Source: Lophius americanus (taxonomy: Eukaryota > Chordata > Actinopteri > Lophiiformes > Lophiidae). Taken from it: 64,000 nucleotides of DNA. Within the stretch, counting starts at the first letter, position 1. Every line of letters begins with the position of its first letter. Shown here piece by piece: positions 23,785 through 35,924 of this stretch. Where the stretch lies: NCBI GenBank assembly GCA_037951165.1, contig JBBDHG010000107.1, positions 786,001-850,000 of the forward strand. The letters run 5' to 3'. The position numbers were made by a program, and so were the translations under genes. The notes below the pieces were generated by a model that was not told the DNA's origin, searched no databases, and worked only from the letters and a program-made list of their open reading frames with translations.

Positions 23785-25605
23785 TTAAAGGGTTGCGGGT
23801 CAAAACACTCAGTAAAGGTTGGATCCCCTATTGACAACTTTCCACAGGCCAACACCTGAGCCATTTCAAACCTTTCACGCCAGACTTGGCTGATCACTGA
23901 TTAAAATAGGTTGGTTGATTGAAGATGGTAAATGGACTGTGATCATGAAAAGCATCTTTCTCCTCACAGCATGAGCCCGGTCATCCAGGAGAAGCAGGCG
24001 TTACTCGTCAATGGCGTGCCCAATCGGGTCAGTATCTTCCTCGGAGACACTTTGCATCTTTGACAGTTAAATCAATTCAACTGGACTTCTTGGTTAAAGC
24101 TGAATACGTCTCACCTCTCCTCCAGGAGGCATCCGTGTCCCATCAGCCGTAACTGACAGGTGGGACGTAAACTATTTAACCTGCAGTGGGTGTTTGACAC
24201 GGAGAGAGTCGTTAGGTTACGAGTGAACAGTTGAACACGCGTCACTGAGGTCGTGGTCAGGAGCGGCTGTGGATCATTAGGGGCAACGTGGTCCTGATTA
24301 TTTGCTGGGTTATCATGTGAGTCATTGGCATAATGTGATTCCAGGTGAAGAATGGTGAACCTGCCGGGGAGAGATGTAAAGACTGTAGTGTGTGTGTGGG
24401 TGGTAGGTTTCTCCAAGAAAGATTCATTGTTTCATGTATTAGAGAATAAAGTTTTAGTATTTACGAGAACAAAAGGGTCATTTTACAAGAATTAAGTCCA
24501 AATATTACAAGAATAAAAACATAATTTTATTGTATTTTTTTTTTTATTAATAATTTTATGAGAAAATGCCATAATTTGACGGGGATAAAGTTGTAATATT
24601 AGAAGAATAGAGTTGGAATTTTATGAGAAAAAAGTCATTTTAAAAACTGGCGAGAGGGCAGCTCTGCAACCTGGGCTTTTGTTACACATTTATTAGCAAA
24701 ACATTCCATCACATTGTTGTGAGCGGAAAATCCAATATTTTCTCATTTTCATTTAATAACTTTAAACAAGTTTATTGCATTTACCTTGAAATTTATATTT
24801 ACTTTTGGCATCGACAAGAAAATTAAGTTGTTCGTTCAGTAGAAATCTGTATTTTTCGGAGTCACCGCCTTGCCTGAATAGATTTAAATCTCTTCTCACA
24901 CTGAGAGCACGTTGAAACTATAACTCAGAGTTCTTCTGGTGACTTTTCGCATCGTTTGAAAGAAAATAAACAACTTCTGCCGTCCGCAGATTTAGAATCT
25001 AAAAGCAACAGACCGGAGAACTCCTTCATACATCAATCTGTCCTGCAGCTAATCGACTGAGGTCCGAATCCAAAGGTCAGGCTGTTGATGATGTTCAATC
25101 TGAATCTCAGGGTCTGTGAGTAGGAAATATGTTGAAATTCCATCTACGGGGTCTCAAATATTAACTTATCGTTTATTTAATGCTATTTCAACCATGCTCT
25201 TCAAAATGCTTCTTCTTGGTACTTTTTTCCCCCGAATGTTAACATTAAACGGGTCTTAACTTTGTACTATAATGTTCCTGAACTGAATTTGTTGATACTG
25301 GCAGACCTCAAAATAGTAAGCTCAAATTAAATTATTGCAATCAATGAAAAATGCTAAGAATTTCTTGTAATTAAAAAATGTGTGAGTACCATTAGTATCT
25401 GCTTTCTTTGGTTCTTTGGTAAAAACGTTTGCAGTTTAATTGATGCAATTATGAAACAACAGCTTAAAATGTCAAATTGACAGGAATGATAACGCTTTAC
25501 TTTCAATATATAAAATTTGGAAGAATAAATTATATCTTAATCTAAGAGTGGAAATCTACTCTTAGTGCTGTTTTTTTAACCATTTAATGTCCTGCTCAAC
25601 TGTTT
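23785..25605. other. Intergenic; holds a decayed AT-rich tandem repeat
   Basis: 24430-24650 consists of imperfect units of the type AGAATAAAGTTGTAATATTA (about 22-24 bp), common in fish. Elsewhere AT-rich with no gene. Confidence 0.5.
24430..24650. repeat. Decayed ~23-bp AT-rich tandem repeat
   Basis: Successive phrases such as GAGAATAAAGTTTTAGTATT, CAAGAATTAAGTCCAAATATT, AAGAATAAAAACATAATTTT and AGAATAGAGTTGGAATTTT share a unit with about 22-24 base spacing, with T-run insertions. Confidence 0.6.
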
Positions 25606-25609
25606 GGTT

Positions 25610-25835
25610 GAGCTTATTTTGAGTCACTATTTCTTATTGAAAAATGTGTCTGAAGCTGTTTATGATATGACCCAGAAGCAGAATGTGTATGCTAAAGAGT
25701 AAGGGACCGAGGGTGGACCCCTGGGGGACACCACGGGTCAAAGTAGCCACAGAGGAGGAGGCATTAACCATTGCTATAGAGAAAGTCCTATTGGGTAAGT
25801 CTGTTTGGTTTCTTTTGCCGTATTAAAGCATGTGA
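25610..25835 (-). mobile_element. L2/Maui-like LINE reverse-transcriptase fragment
   Basis: Minus-strand frame NRTFSIAMVNASSS, then TRGVPQGSTLGPLLFSIH is an RT palm segment with the GVPQGS box intact. The frame runs about 50 residues without a stop, better preserved than the copy at 23620. Confidence 0.87.
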
Positions 25836-25839
25836 GGAC

Positions 25840-26985
25840 TTACTAAACAGAATTATGTCACTTTATATAACAACAAAAAGTTTAATAAGGGTTACAAAAA
25901 AAAAAAAGGTTGGTTGTATCGAGTTAAAATGGACTATTTTCCATGAAATACAAAATTTCCTCATTAAATAATTTTATAAGTGTGATTATTTTTTTACCGT
26001 TTAAAAGATGCTCAATCCATCGATTTGACATTTTATGGCAAATGTATTATATCCACGATATTAAATTAACAAATATACCAAAGCAATCAAAGATGCAGTG
26101 AAATAATTTCTTTCTTTTTTTGTGGTGAGGACATTAAAGGATTAATTAACCACACTGTCAAAGTCACTTTGAGATTAATATAAGTATATTATATTATATA
26201 TTATAAGTTAGTGAAAATAACAATTTAACTTTAAGATTGCTTAGAAAACGAATTTCAAGTACTTAAATCTTTTAAGGTAACCAGTTACAACATAAATTTT
26301 CTCAGTCAGTTTTTACAGTGTGAGGGAAACGTCTGAGGGAACCAGCTACAAGATGTTCCCTGTAGTCTTTACCCTTATACCCAGGATGGACCACCGATTA
26401 ATAAAACAGGACAGCTGGGGGTTTCCCCTAGTTTCGCCCCACCCAGACATGGTTCGACATCTTTAGAGTCCTATAACATTTTTTCATGCTCCACCTCCCA
26501 AAGCCGGAGATCCAGGTTTCTCACCCTTTCAAAGTCTGACAGTTGGTTGAAATCGTTTTGCTGCCAAGACCATCTATCCTCAGGAAAACCTCAGAGGAAC
26601 CAGGGACAAGATCATTCCTGCAGTCCTTCACCCACACACCCAGGTTTGACCTCCGATAAGAACATCAGGACCAGTTTAGGTCTCCACCCGTTTCCTCTGG
26701 TTCCACCATGCCTGACAGGGGCCAGTGGTGAGCGCGACCCCGAGGGGTTAAATGAACGAGTGTTTGGACCATAAAATAGTCTTAAAAGTTCTGTTTCCTC
26801 TTTTTTTGAGGATGAAAATAAAGAGATTCTCATTAATCTTTATATTTTCAACCAGATTTTAGTCCTGTCTTTGTCCATCAACTTTTTATATATATATATT
26901 AAACGTGTATCTAGTCACAGATGTTGAAGTCGTATCGTCATTGTCATCAACGAAGGTTTTTTGTTAATCAAATTAAGACTTGACT
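25840..26985. other. Downstream flank of the adrenoceptor; no gene seen
   Basis: AT-rich to 26300, then neutral. The receptor's 3' UTR should run leftward from 27054 into this stretch. No clear AATAAA on the minus strand was seen within about 1 kb. A TA run occurs at 26888-26900. Confidence 0.4.
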
Positions 26986-26992
26986 TCACAGA

Positions 26993-26993
<1 letters not shown>

Positions 26994-27031
<38 letters not shown>

Positions 27032-27045
27032 ACACACACTCACAC
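26994..27045. repeat. (CA)n microsatellite in the receptor 3' UTR
   Basis: CA units with two or three CT interruptions. On the receptor's sense strand this is a GT repeat starting about 10 bases after the stop codon, so it is almost certainly transcribed. Confidence 0.93.
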
Positions 27046-27054
27046 ATTCACATC

Positions 27055-28179
27055 TTATGTCCGTTTATGAGTCTCAAATAGAATCTTCTTGAAGGCCTTC
27101 CTGAAGTCTCGGTTAAAGATGGTGTAGATGATTGGGTTCAGGCAGCTGTTGCAGTACCCGATCCAAAAGAAGAGGTTGAAGAGTGTGTCGGGGATCGTGC
27201 AGTTGTCTCTGCAGACCGCATGGAGGCTGTAGGTGAAGAAGAAAGGGAACCAGCAGAGGACAAACACCCCCATCACCACCGCCAGGACAAACGTGAAGCG
27301 CTTCTCCCGCATCTGTGCAACTTTGTTTTTGGACAGAGTCGTCTGCCTGCTGCGGAGCGGCACCGGGGAGGGGAGGAGGAAGTGTTGGGAGCATTGGTCG
27401 GATGATACCCATGATATGGAAGCACAGGAGGGAGGAGGAGGCTTCAACTTGCCGGGCGCTCCCTCTGCGTCCTTCCCCTCCTCTGTTTTCCTGCTGCTGC
27501 CGGTTCTCCTGGGGAAGCGAAGAGCTGAGGGAAAGGAGGAGGTTGTTTTTGCTTCGCAGCTCCTCTCCTCTAAGTCGATATCATCCAGCTCTCCTCTCCT
27601 CTGGCTGCTGCTGGTGCTGTCTATGTTGGAGGAGCTGTGCAAGTTTCCGGGCCGTAGGCTGTCCAGCTCATACTGAGAATTATCGCAGCCGCCTCCCCTT
27701 TTGGCAGCGTCCACAAAGCAGGTCTCGGACTGCGATGGCTGCCGTTCCATCACGTTCTTCGCCACGAACACTGTGGATGCCCGCTGCTTGGCGACCCGGT
27801 AGATCTTACAGTAGACGAGTATCATGATGACTCCGGGGGCGAAGAAGGATACGAGGCAGGAGGAGAGGATGTACCACGTTTGGTTGATGAGGAGACACAC
27901 TTGCCTCCGTGTTTCATCTCCGTCCTCCAGGTCCTCCTCTTTCTGGGTCAGGAGGAGCGGTGGGGAGGAGATGATGATGGAGATCAGCCACACCACGCTG
28001 ATCATCGCTTTAATCCGTTTGGGAGTCCGTTTCCGGTTGTAGCTGACGGCTTTAGTGACGGACCAGTAGCGGTCGAGGCTGATGGCGCAGAGGTGGACGA
28101 TGGAGGAGGTGCAAAAGAGGACGTCCAGAGCCAGATAGAAGGAGCACCAGGTGGAACCAAAGTACCAGTAGCCCATGAC
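27055..28179 (-). CDS. adra2d: Alpha-2 adrenergic receptor, coding exon 2 (TM3 to C-terminus)
   Basis: Second and last coding exon, 374 residues plus stop; the spliced protein is 477 residues. In spliced numbering: TM3 Cys115 and Asp122 (amine-binding), DRY at 139-141, second-loop Cys198 for the disulphide, TM5 SSC...S (Ser210, Cys211, Ser214) for catechol contact, TM6 CWFPFFF from 412, TM7 NPIIY from 451. The third intracellular loop is long (about 232-395), typical of this Gi-coupled subfamily, and holds ERQPSQSETCF, an acidic ELDDIDLEE patch and a Pro run. ERQPSQSETC, ELDDIDLEE and LFNLFFWIGYCNS resemble the fish 2D subtype as I remember it, so 2D is probable; da versus db cannot be told. 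The C-tail FKKILFETHKRT has no palmitoylatable Cys, unlike alpha-2A. The acceptor is a pyrimidine-rich tract ending gtgttcag|GTC. A CA/GT repeat starts about 10 bases after the stop. The family assignment is near certain. Confidence 0.95.
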   Translation of the reverse strand, partial: VMGYWYFGSTWCSFYLALDVLFCTSSIVHLCAISLDRYWSVTKAVSYNRKRTPKRIKAMISVVWLISIIISSPPLLLTQKEEDLEDGDETRRQVCLLINQTWYILSSCLVSFFAPGVIMILVYCKIYRVAKQRASTVFVAKNVMERQPSQSETCFVDAAKRGGGCDNSQYELDSLRPGNLHSSSNIDSTSSSQRRGELDDIDLEERSCEAKTTSSFPSALRFPRRTGSSRKTEEGKDAEGAPGKLKPPPPSCASISWVSSDQCSQHFLLPSPVPLRSRQTTLSKNKVAQMREKRFTFVLAVVMGVFVLCWFPFFFTYSLHAVCRDNCTIPDTLFNLFFWIGYCNSCLNPIIYTIFNRDFRKAFKKILFETHKRT

Positions 28180-28945
28180 CTGAACACAAGAGAAACCAAT
28201 AAAGATACATCAGTGATCCGTTAATGATCTGTTGACGAGCACTAAAGACCCGCAGAGGAACCTAATGGAGAGTTTGAAGTAGAGATCAAGTCATTATCGC
28301 TTTAAACCATGTTTGTGGAAATATTAGTTAGTGAGTTATGAGGAGTGAGTTCTTCTCCCTGGTTCACATCAATCCACTCATAAATGATTTATGCTGATGA
28401 TCCGAGCAACAATAAACTATTCATCACATTCCATCAGTGCGTCCTCTCCAGAGGACGGCTGTTCAAAACAACATGTCCAACACTTACCTCTTCATCACCC
28501 GTCATCTGTGTGAGAGACAGGTGTTAAAGGTGCAGTGCGTTAAATTCAGTGGCATCTTGTAGTGAAGTTCCAGGATGTAGCCAGTATCGCACAACAGCTC
28601 AGCCCTCCCTAGCCGAGAATCTACGGGGGCCTTCAAGGGTCAAAATGATGCCATCCAGTATCCTGTCCCGTGATGAGGTTGCTTTAGATAGATAGATTTG
28701 GAAATTTTATTTGGCTATTTATTCTGTAAACCTATAGGTCAAAGTAGCAGCAGAAGAAGTAGCAGATGGTGAGTCTGCTACTTCTTTTTTGAGGCATTTA
28801 TTCATGATATTCATGAAAAATAAATAGAACACTTTCCCCATCCATCTTTTCTGGTAAGCTTTTCAGGGCTGTTGGCCAGTTCTTAAGCTAACAAGCTAAG
28901 TGCTAAAACCGAAAGATTCAATGCATTTGGCCAAGGCCTGAGTAA

Positions 28946-28972
28946 AATATATATATATATATATATATTTTT
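28946..28972. repeat. (TA)n microsatellite
   Basis: Uninterrupted TA units followed by a T run. Confidence 0.9.
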
Positions 28973-30984
28973 TTTTGGTTATATTTTACAGAAGTTCACA
29001 ATTAATCAATCATTCCCTACAATGGTTGGTGATTGAAGAGGAAATGTGGAAATTCTCATAAGGCCAACGCAATGTGAATATTTTGTTCTTGTTGTTGCCT
29101 TTTAGGGAGAACTTCCTCACCTGAAATATCATTTCCTGTGTTTTGGCCAATAGCAGATCAGCATGAAAAAATAATCTCATCGAAAAACATTAAACTGATC
29201 TAGTAGATCCCGCCTCCAGAGAAGGATAGTGAAGTCTGTCCTCCTCTGCTCTCTACTTCACACAGACTACCTTTCACTTTTCCCGCCTGTATCTTTTGCT
29301 GTTTAAGCACAATCTGGATTTAAGTAACAGAGTTTTTCCGAAGAAGATATAGTAAATATTTTATAAATGATACTGAGATTTAGTAATTGTTTATTTCAAC
29401 CAATTACTCTCTTAATACAGAGGAGTATATGCCTCCTCTGCCTTAAAAAAGATATCTTTAAAAATGGAATTTGGTTATTTTTTATGTATAACTATGATCA
29501 AAGCTTAGATGTAAAATAGAAAATATTGTTACTTGTTCATCATAAACATTTTCATTTAGACTAGATATATTTGAATGGTTGGTTACCTTCAGTTAACTCA
29601 TGTACGTAAGCTTTTTTTAATCTAATCAGATTTCTCCACGGGGGTCTCTGGGTGGAACATCTGCGTCTGCATTGAGACAAGCAGCTTCCACAGAGAAGGC
29701 CTCTCCCCGTTGAAATACATGGGATGATTTCCTTGATTGTCATATTTTTTAACCAATCAGATTTCGAATTTGTCATTTAGGGGCATGTTCTTTGAAATGC
29801 CAGGGTATTCTAAGTAGCCTAGACAGCAGTCTCTGCGTGGTCTTCAAATAGACTCGTCCTACGTCAGTATTATATATCTGGAAAGCTCTAATTTTCCTCT
29901 CTCTAGCTCCTGCTGAGTGATCATTTTCAACAAAATTAAAACTTATTGGAGAAGAAGGACTTAACAGCGTGTCAACACTGGCCTCCAAGCCATAATGAGA
30001 AGGACTCAATAATGGAACTGATTGGCACTGGTGTTCCCTACAACCGTTTTATAGGACTATTTTTTAAAGACAGAAAGGAGGAAGGACTCTAGAGCTTCAG
30101 ATGAGGAACAACTTCGGGGAGTATTTTTTTAGTATCTGAAATAGCTGTTGATAATTGGTTGCTGTAGATGTTTGCTGGTGTTGTGGAGTGAGTCAGGTCC
30201 AGAAACCCTTTGGAATCCATTTCAGACTTGCTGGCATTCTTGGACCCGGTGGTCGTTTAATGACGATGAACGCTATTTTAACCACTTTATTACACAAGAT
30301 ACATTTGACTGTGTCTTAGAATATGTGCTGGTTATGCAAAGAGCTTTGAGGGCATTATAATTGCGGGACTATACCGCTGAAGGCCCAGGTGGAAAACTCA
30401 CGGCCCGCCTCTGGTTTGTAAAGTGTCATTTATAAGCTGAAGTGCAACGGGAGTCAAAGGACCCGCGAGTAGATGATGACGGGAACGAGGAAAGAAAGAA
30501 TTTTAATTATGGCTTTTGTTGGGTGGCGTCTGCTGCGTTCGCACGGCGGTGATTGTGGAACAGTCAATGGCTTTGCAGAAATAGATTTAATACAAAATGA
30601 GGATGTTAACTCTTTCTGTCAGCCTCTGGAAGCCACAGAGATCTAGACCGGAGTAAAAGTCACATGAATTTATCATAGAAAAGTTCTTTCACTTATTTAT
30701 GACTCTTCAAAAGACCTTTCCTCCTCTCTAATCTCAGCGTTTCCCCTTTGAGAAGCTCCTCATGTGTGACAGAGACACTCTCTCTCTTCGTCCCTCCTCA
30801 GCGGAATATATTACAATATTAGAATGGCAGACTCTCTCACTGTTTCTTAAATGAAATGAGAGATGTATGTTTTTATTCTGGCTTTTATTCTGTTATAGAC
30901 TTTATTGTGAAGTTTTCTTTATTGCATTTTCTATCCCTGGTGTTTATATCATTTTGACTTTCATGGAGAGATGGATTTGAATAT

Positions 30985-31100
30985 GGGAGGATTGGTGGTT
31001 TGTCTCTTTGTGTCAGCCCTGTGATCTGTTCAGGGTGTGTCCTACCTCTCACCCAATGTCCACTGGGAGAAGCTCCATTAGCATTAGCGAGGTAAAGCAC
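30985..31100 (+). repeat. Fish SINE/LINE-type tail fragment
   Basis: GTGATCTGTTCAGGGTGTG then TCCTACCTCTCACCCAATG and CACTGGGAGAAGCTCCATTA is a diverged copy of the widespread fish phrase 'ctgtccagggtgtaccccgcctctcgccc ... agctgggataggctcc'. Intronic. Confidence 0.6.
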
Positions 31101-32109
31101 ATAACGGGCCTGATGACACGACATGGAATGACCCGATGTGGTTCAAACACTTGATTGACTCTTTAATAACAATAGATACATTATTGATAAAAGGCATGAG
31201 TGTCAAACTTACAACAACAAATAGAGCCTGTTTCTTGATTGGATTGAATGTTGACTGAATATTCTTAAGATAATTATAATATCGGATCGATTATGTTTGT
31301 TTAACTGATGAGAGGGAAACTCTTAATTACAACCAAATGCACTTAATTTGTCTCCAATGGAATAATTAAAATGTGTTTTGTTTCACTGATGTGTGTCTGA
31401 TTACTACATTAGAGTGCACTTAATTTCTCATCTGAAAATTCAAGTGGTCAATTTGAAAGACTGCTTTTCCTATTCAAGATGTTCAGGAATGTTCATTTGC
31501 GCAAAAATCGTTATTCTTGGAATTTATAGACGTGGTCTATCATGATTTAGGTCAAAATGTTTTTTTTCCGTATAAAAGTTTGGGAACCATCGTTCTACAG
31601 TTTATTCTAGCAGCGGAAAAATACCATCATCTTTCGATATCAGCTCTCTGAAAGTGATAAAGCGTTGCCTGAAAATGGTCTCATTTCCCGTTGGCTACAG
31701 AAGCAGGGCGGCTGTGGCATCCGCTGAAAAGACGAGTGAGGAGGGAAGCAGGACGAGGATTTACAAATCCCTCGTTTAATTCACTCCAGCTAAAACAAAA
31801 TAATCAATGTTCAAACAGAGAGAACTGCATTGGATCTCTAAATACACACTGGGACCACGTGGGCCCCCTCTGTGCCGGGCCTGGGTGTAGTCCCAGTGTT
31901 TGTGTGGATTCCCTTTGGGTACATCCTCCCACGGTCCAGAAACATGAAATACGTGAAGTGGTGACTCTGAAATGTTTGTAGGTATGACTGTTAGGGTGGA
32001 TTTTTTTTTTTGTCCCTTTAGCTCCTTTTACACAACGATTACAAAGAGGGACTGCTGTGTCTTTATTCCAGGCCTGAGTTGTTCCACCTTTGAGACAGCG
32101 GAGTAAGTC

Positions 32110-32400
32110 ATAACAACAGTCTTAAAACCAGCTATTAGGAAGTCTGGCCTCCGTCATTGGCTGCAAACCGGACACCTTTGAAGAGGTGGTGGAGAGGAGG
32201 TCAGTGGACAAACTGAGGTTCATCATGGATAAACCTTGAGCATCCTCTCCACCTCCATCTGGAAAAGATGGCGGAGCTCCTTCTCCAACGGACTCATCCA
32301 GTTCCCCTGTCACAAGGACCGTTTTAGGAAGTCTTTCCTGCCCAGAACTATAACCCTCTACAATAACTCAATCCTCTCCAACAGATGACCCACCTAAAGG
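32110..32400 (+). mobile_element. LINE C-terminal fragment
   Basis: Plus-strand frame HKDRFRKSFLPRTITLYNNS, then ILSNR, is the C-terminal R-F-R-x-S-F-x-P-x-x-I-x-L-Y-N motif found at the end of several fish non-LTR ORF2 proteins. Upstream text (GGGEEVSGQ, SSFSNGLIQFP) is compatible but broken. Family uncertain. Confidence 0.6.
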
Positions 32401-33243
32401 CACCTTCATTGAAGCCCACCACAATCATAATAATCTAATTTTTCGAGAAAACAAGCAACAGTTTTCTCGAGAAGATGAGAAAACAAAAGTTTGTTTACTG
32501 TTATTTTCTTAACATTCATCCGAGATTAAAAAAAACAGCTGATCAATATAAAAGTTACCTTAAGCTAACCGTGCATGTTGATTATTAAGTTTCATTTATT
32601 GTTTTTCATCCGCCATCATGCTCATATTTTTTGCGCCTCGCTTAACCTCCGCGTCGTACGGTCATGTGACTTAGAATCAAACCTTGAACAACATTGTGGA
32701 AACAACAAATGAAGCTAAAAAATTACCTTAACACACACAGTAAATAAGGTGTGTACTACTTGTGTAAGAAAATCGTGTGTATTGACTTCCAGTGTTGCCA
32801 CGCTGTCGCTGCATACTGTCGTTTGTGCGGAGCCACCGTCTCTAAACCATCCGTCAGAGCTGCTCTCACTACCATCTTGTACGCCTTTCCCTGCACTCCT
32901 GCTAAAATCGCTGAAGTAAAATTATTTATTGAAGCAAATGCTAGTGTTATGAGACTCCTCATCTCTTGTACACATTAAAAAAAGAGAAACCTGTTGATTG
33001 TTCTCTCATTATAATGCAGTAATTAACTGGTTATAACACATGAAAACAGCCATGAAGCCGTTGAAGCCAGCTCACAACTGAAAACACTGGTTTTTGTTCT
33101 GTGTTAACAAACAAAGGCATCTTAGTGAAGGGTTTACGTGGCGGCACAATCTCTTTATTAAAAGGCCTGAAGGGTCGGTCTAGTGACGCGCTCGCCTGAA
33201 TCTCGAGATGCCTGCAAAGGATAAATGGTTATGGGAAATGTAC

Positions 33244-33280
33244 GGGGGGATGGATTGATGGGGGGGGTGGGTGGGTGGAT
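33244..33280 (+). repeat. G-run array with quadruplex potential
   Basis: GGGGGG, then ATGGATTGATG, then an eight-G run and GTGGGTGGGTGG. At least four runs of three or more G lie within short loops. It sits at a degraded (GGAT)n LINE/SINE-type tail inside the receptor intron, on the strand opposite to the gene. Confidence 0.7.
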
Positions 33281-35399
33281 ACTCATTGCTTCTGCTCAGT
33301 GGGTTATGTTTTCACCAGCATGGTTCTGGTGTCACGGACCTCAATGGCAGGATTGTAATTCATTAGTGGTCTAGTGCCCAACTTCTTCAACCTTTTTCGG
33401 AACCTGAACAATAAAAGGTATAGCGGCTCAGGGAACAGTGCCAGGGAGAGAGTGTTCAATTTTTCATGGTGTTTGGTGTTGTGCTGATAGCTGTCTCTTA
33501 TTTTCTCCCGCCTGCTGGACGAAGAGTATGTCTGCCTTCTAGGGAAAACGGAAGCATCAGGGAAAAGCTGGAGTATGACGGAAATCTGTTCTTGTCAAGT
33601 CATCTTCATCAGAGTCATTAAGAGAACCCCAAATATCACAATACAACAGAAGAAAACATTTTTCTTCTGTTAATTCTGGATTAACTGCTGAAAGTAATGA
33701 CAGATTACCATGAATGTAGGAGGAAGAGTGGGTGCTGGATGAGTGCTGGAAAGAACTATTCAATTTTGGAACTGGACCAGATAATGGGGTGGAACGGTAT
33801 TTCGTCATGACGGCTTACATTCTTCTCCGTCCGTAATAATGGCTTGTTTTATTTGTCCACATCTCCTCAAAAAGAGGAGAAAGACATACATACATTTCCA
33901 CACATGTAGACAATATTATGGTCTGCCTCTTATCATTTGTACTTCTGTTTGCATGGTTTTTTTTTTACGTTTAGCTACATTTTAACTGTTCAATCAAAGC
34001 TCTTTTCAAAAGTTGACTTCTGAAGTTGGACCGGTCTCTCTGCTTAAATGTCAAAAATAAAATACTGACTGTTATCTCAGTTCCGGTTACGGTCTGACCA
34101 TTTCAGCACAAATTGACTTTCTCCAGTGGGATTCCTCTATCCTTGGACTCAAATTTTATGGTTTTCACTTTCTTTAACATTGTGAAAACTCCAAGGGCGG
34201 CCATTTTTATGGTGCAGCAAAATCATCTTGTACTTTGGATCAGGGTTTATTTTTATAGAAAGTGACAGGCTGGGCCTTGGTGGACGTATGATTAAAGGTT
34301 AAAGGTTTGATTAAAAGTTTTCGAATACTCTCGAATATCTTGAAAGATGATATTCTGGAGCCGTTAAACTTTTCGATTCCATTCACCATTTGCCTTGAAG
34401 GGAGGGACCTGGGGAGGAAAACATTTTATCGGAATCCTGGGCTTATCTGCTAGATGATATCTGTACAGGACTTCTTTTTTAGACAAATCGTTTCATTTGA
34501 TGCCCTGACCCGTCTCGCTCTGCCTCTGGGCTGGCAGGATAATGACTATCATCAGTTCCTCACTGAAAGAACTTTGAGTACGAGACAAACGTCATTGTCA
34601 TTCCAGACCATGGTTTCCCCAGAGTAGAAAAACTTATTTGGTGGAGTTTGTGCTCCACGAGTCTCCAAAGTAAAAGTTGAGATTGATCCTCGTCTCTCCG
34701 GAGACGTTCTTGCCTCCTGAAATACGACGTGGATGTGGATCAGTCTGAACATTCATAAATATTCATTCATAAATAGTGGCCTCTCAAGGAAATAAAGTGC
34801 ATGTCTCCATCGGCTTAATGATTCTTGATGATGCTTTTAAATTCAGCAATTAAGTCAGGTGAATCCAATTTTAGGTCCTTTTGTTAATCGTCCCACATTC
34901 ATGGCGCATAGTAGCAAAATGCATTTTTTTTTCCTCCAGATCTGTCAAAACACAGGATTAATTATAAAGCTGCCACTTGGAAGAGCTTAGCTGGTGACTA
35001 CCAGAGCTGACAGAGAGCGGCGGGTCGGAGGCTCAGCTGGAAGTTTAACCAGTATTGCTACTTTATACAGATAAAAACATGGACCAGTTGTTGTCTGCAG
35101 AGGCTCCGTGACGCCCAACTCAGCAAACCATAAAGAACGCAGCAGTGAGTGAGGGAGTGTCCATTAGTAATGAAACGTAGAGTTGAGTGGTTCTCCAAGA
35201 TCAAGTCTACATAATATAAAAATGGCTGCGCGCACAAACAGTATGTCACCGTAACGTCAATAAATACACAGAAAGGTGGCTTTTGAATATAGAACACCGT
35301 TCATTCCTATAGAAAAAGTAAATCGTCATTTAGAGTTTCCTGATTAAGATTTGAATATTTATATATATCTGACACCATTTTCTCGTGATAACGAGTTAA

Positions 35400-35765
35400 T
35401 TATCACCTCATCTCGAGAAAACAAAAGGTTGCATTTAAATCCAACGTTGATTTGGGTGGAGATCTGGAGCTCCTGAGCTGCCTGAGCTAAGGTGGGAGCA
35501 TTTGTGTATATCACTGTGTCATCAGCATAGAAAAGCACATTTGCTTTATTATCTTTACCCAGACAATACAGGAGAAATGAGAAAAGAATAGAAACACTGA
35601 CTGCAATCAACAAAATCATTTGTTAATGATTTTAACACCTTTGGACTGAAACCAGCAACCCTTAGTTTGTTGAGCACTAGTATGTGGTCCACTGAATCAA
35701 ATGATTCAATAAGATCAACAGGTAAGGCAGCACAATTCTGTTTTCTGTCCAATTTTTGCAATGAT
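35400..35765 (-). mobile_element. LINE reverse-transcriptase fragment (CR1/L2-like)
   Basis: Minus strand. The first part reads VDLIESFDSVDHILVLNKL and AGFSPKVLKSLTN (RT motif with the first catalytic Asp). After a deletion or frameshift it reads NVLFYADDTVIYTNAP, containing the YADD/FADD active-site box, and LAQAAQELQ. Both motif blocks remain, but the sequence between (the GVPQG region) is missing or scrambled. Intronic and antisense-independent, sharing the gene's strand. Confidence 0.86.
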
Positions 35766-35924
35766 ATTGTTTGTCCCTAGAATAGTGACGGTTAAGTTTC
35801 CGAGCCCTGAACTGCCACAACAAGTTGTCTAAGCATCATAAAGATAAAAGGCTTTTCATGCAGAGTTTCATTTTCAGCCAGGATATTTTCTGGGTTCTGA
35901 TACAACTGTTGGAAGCCTTGAAAG

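Noticed and set aside
27220..28224. Plus-strand frames up to 170 codons opposite receptor exon 2
   Set aside because: Antisense shadows of a GC-rich coding exon; the receptor frame on the minus strand explains the lack of stops.
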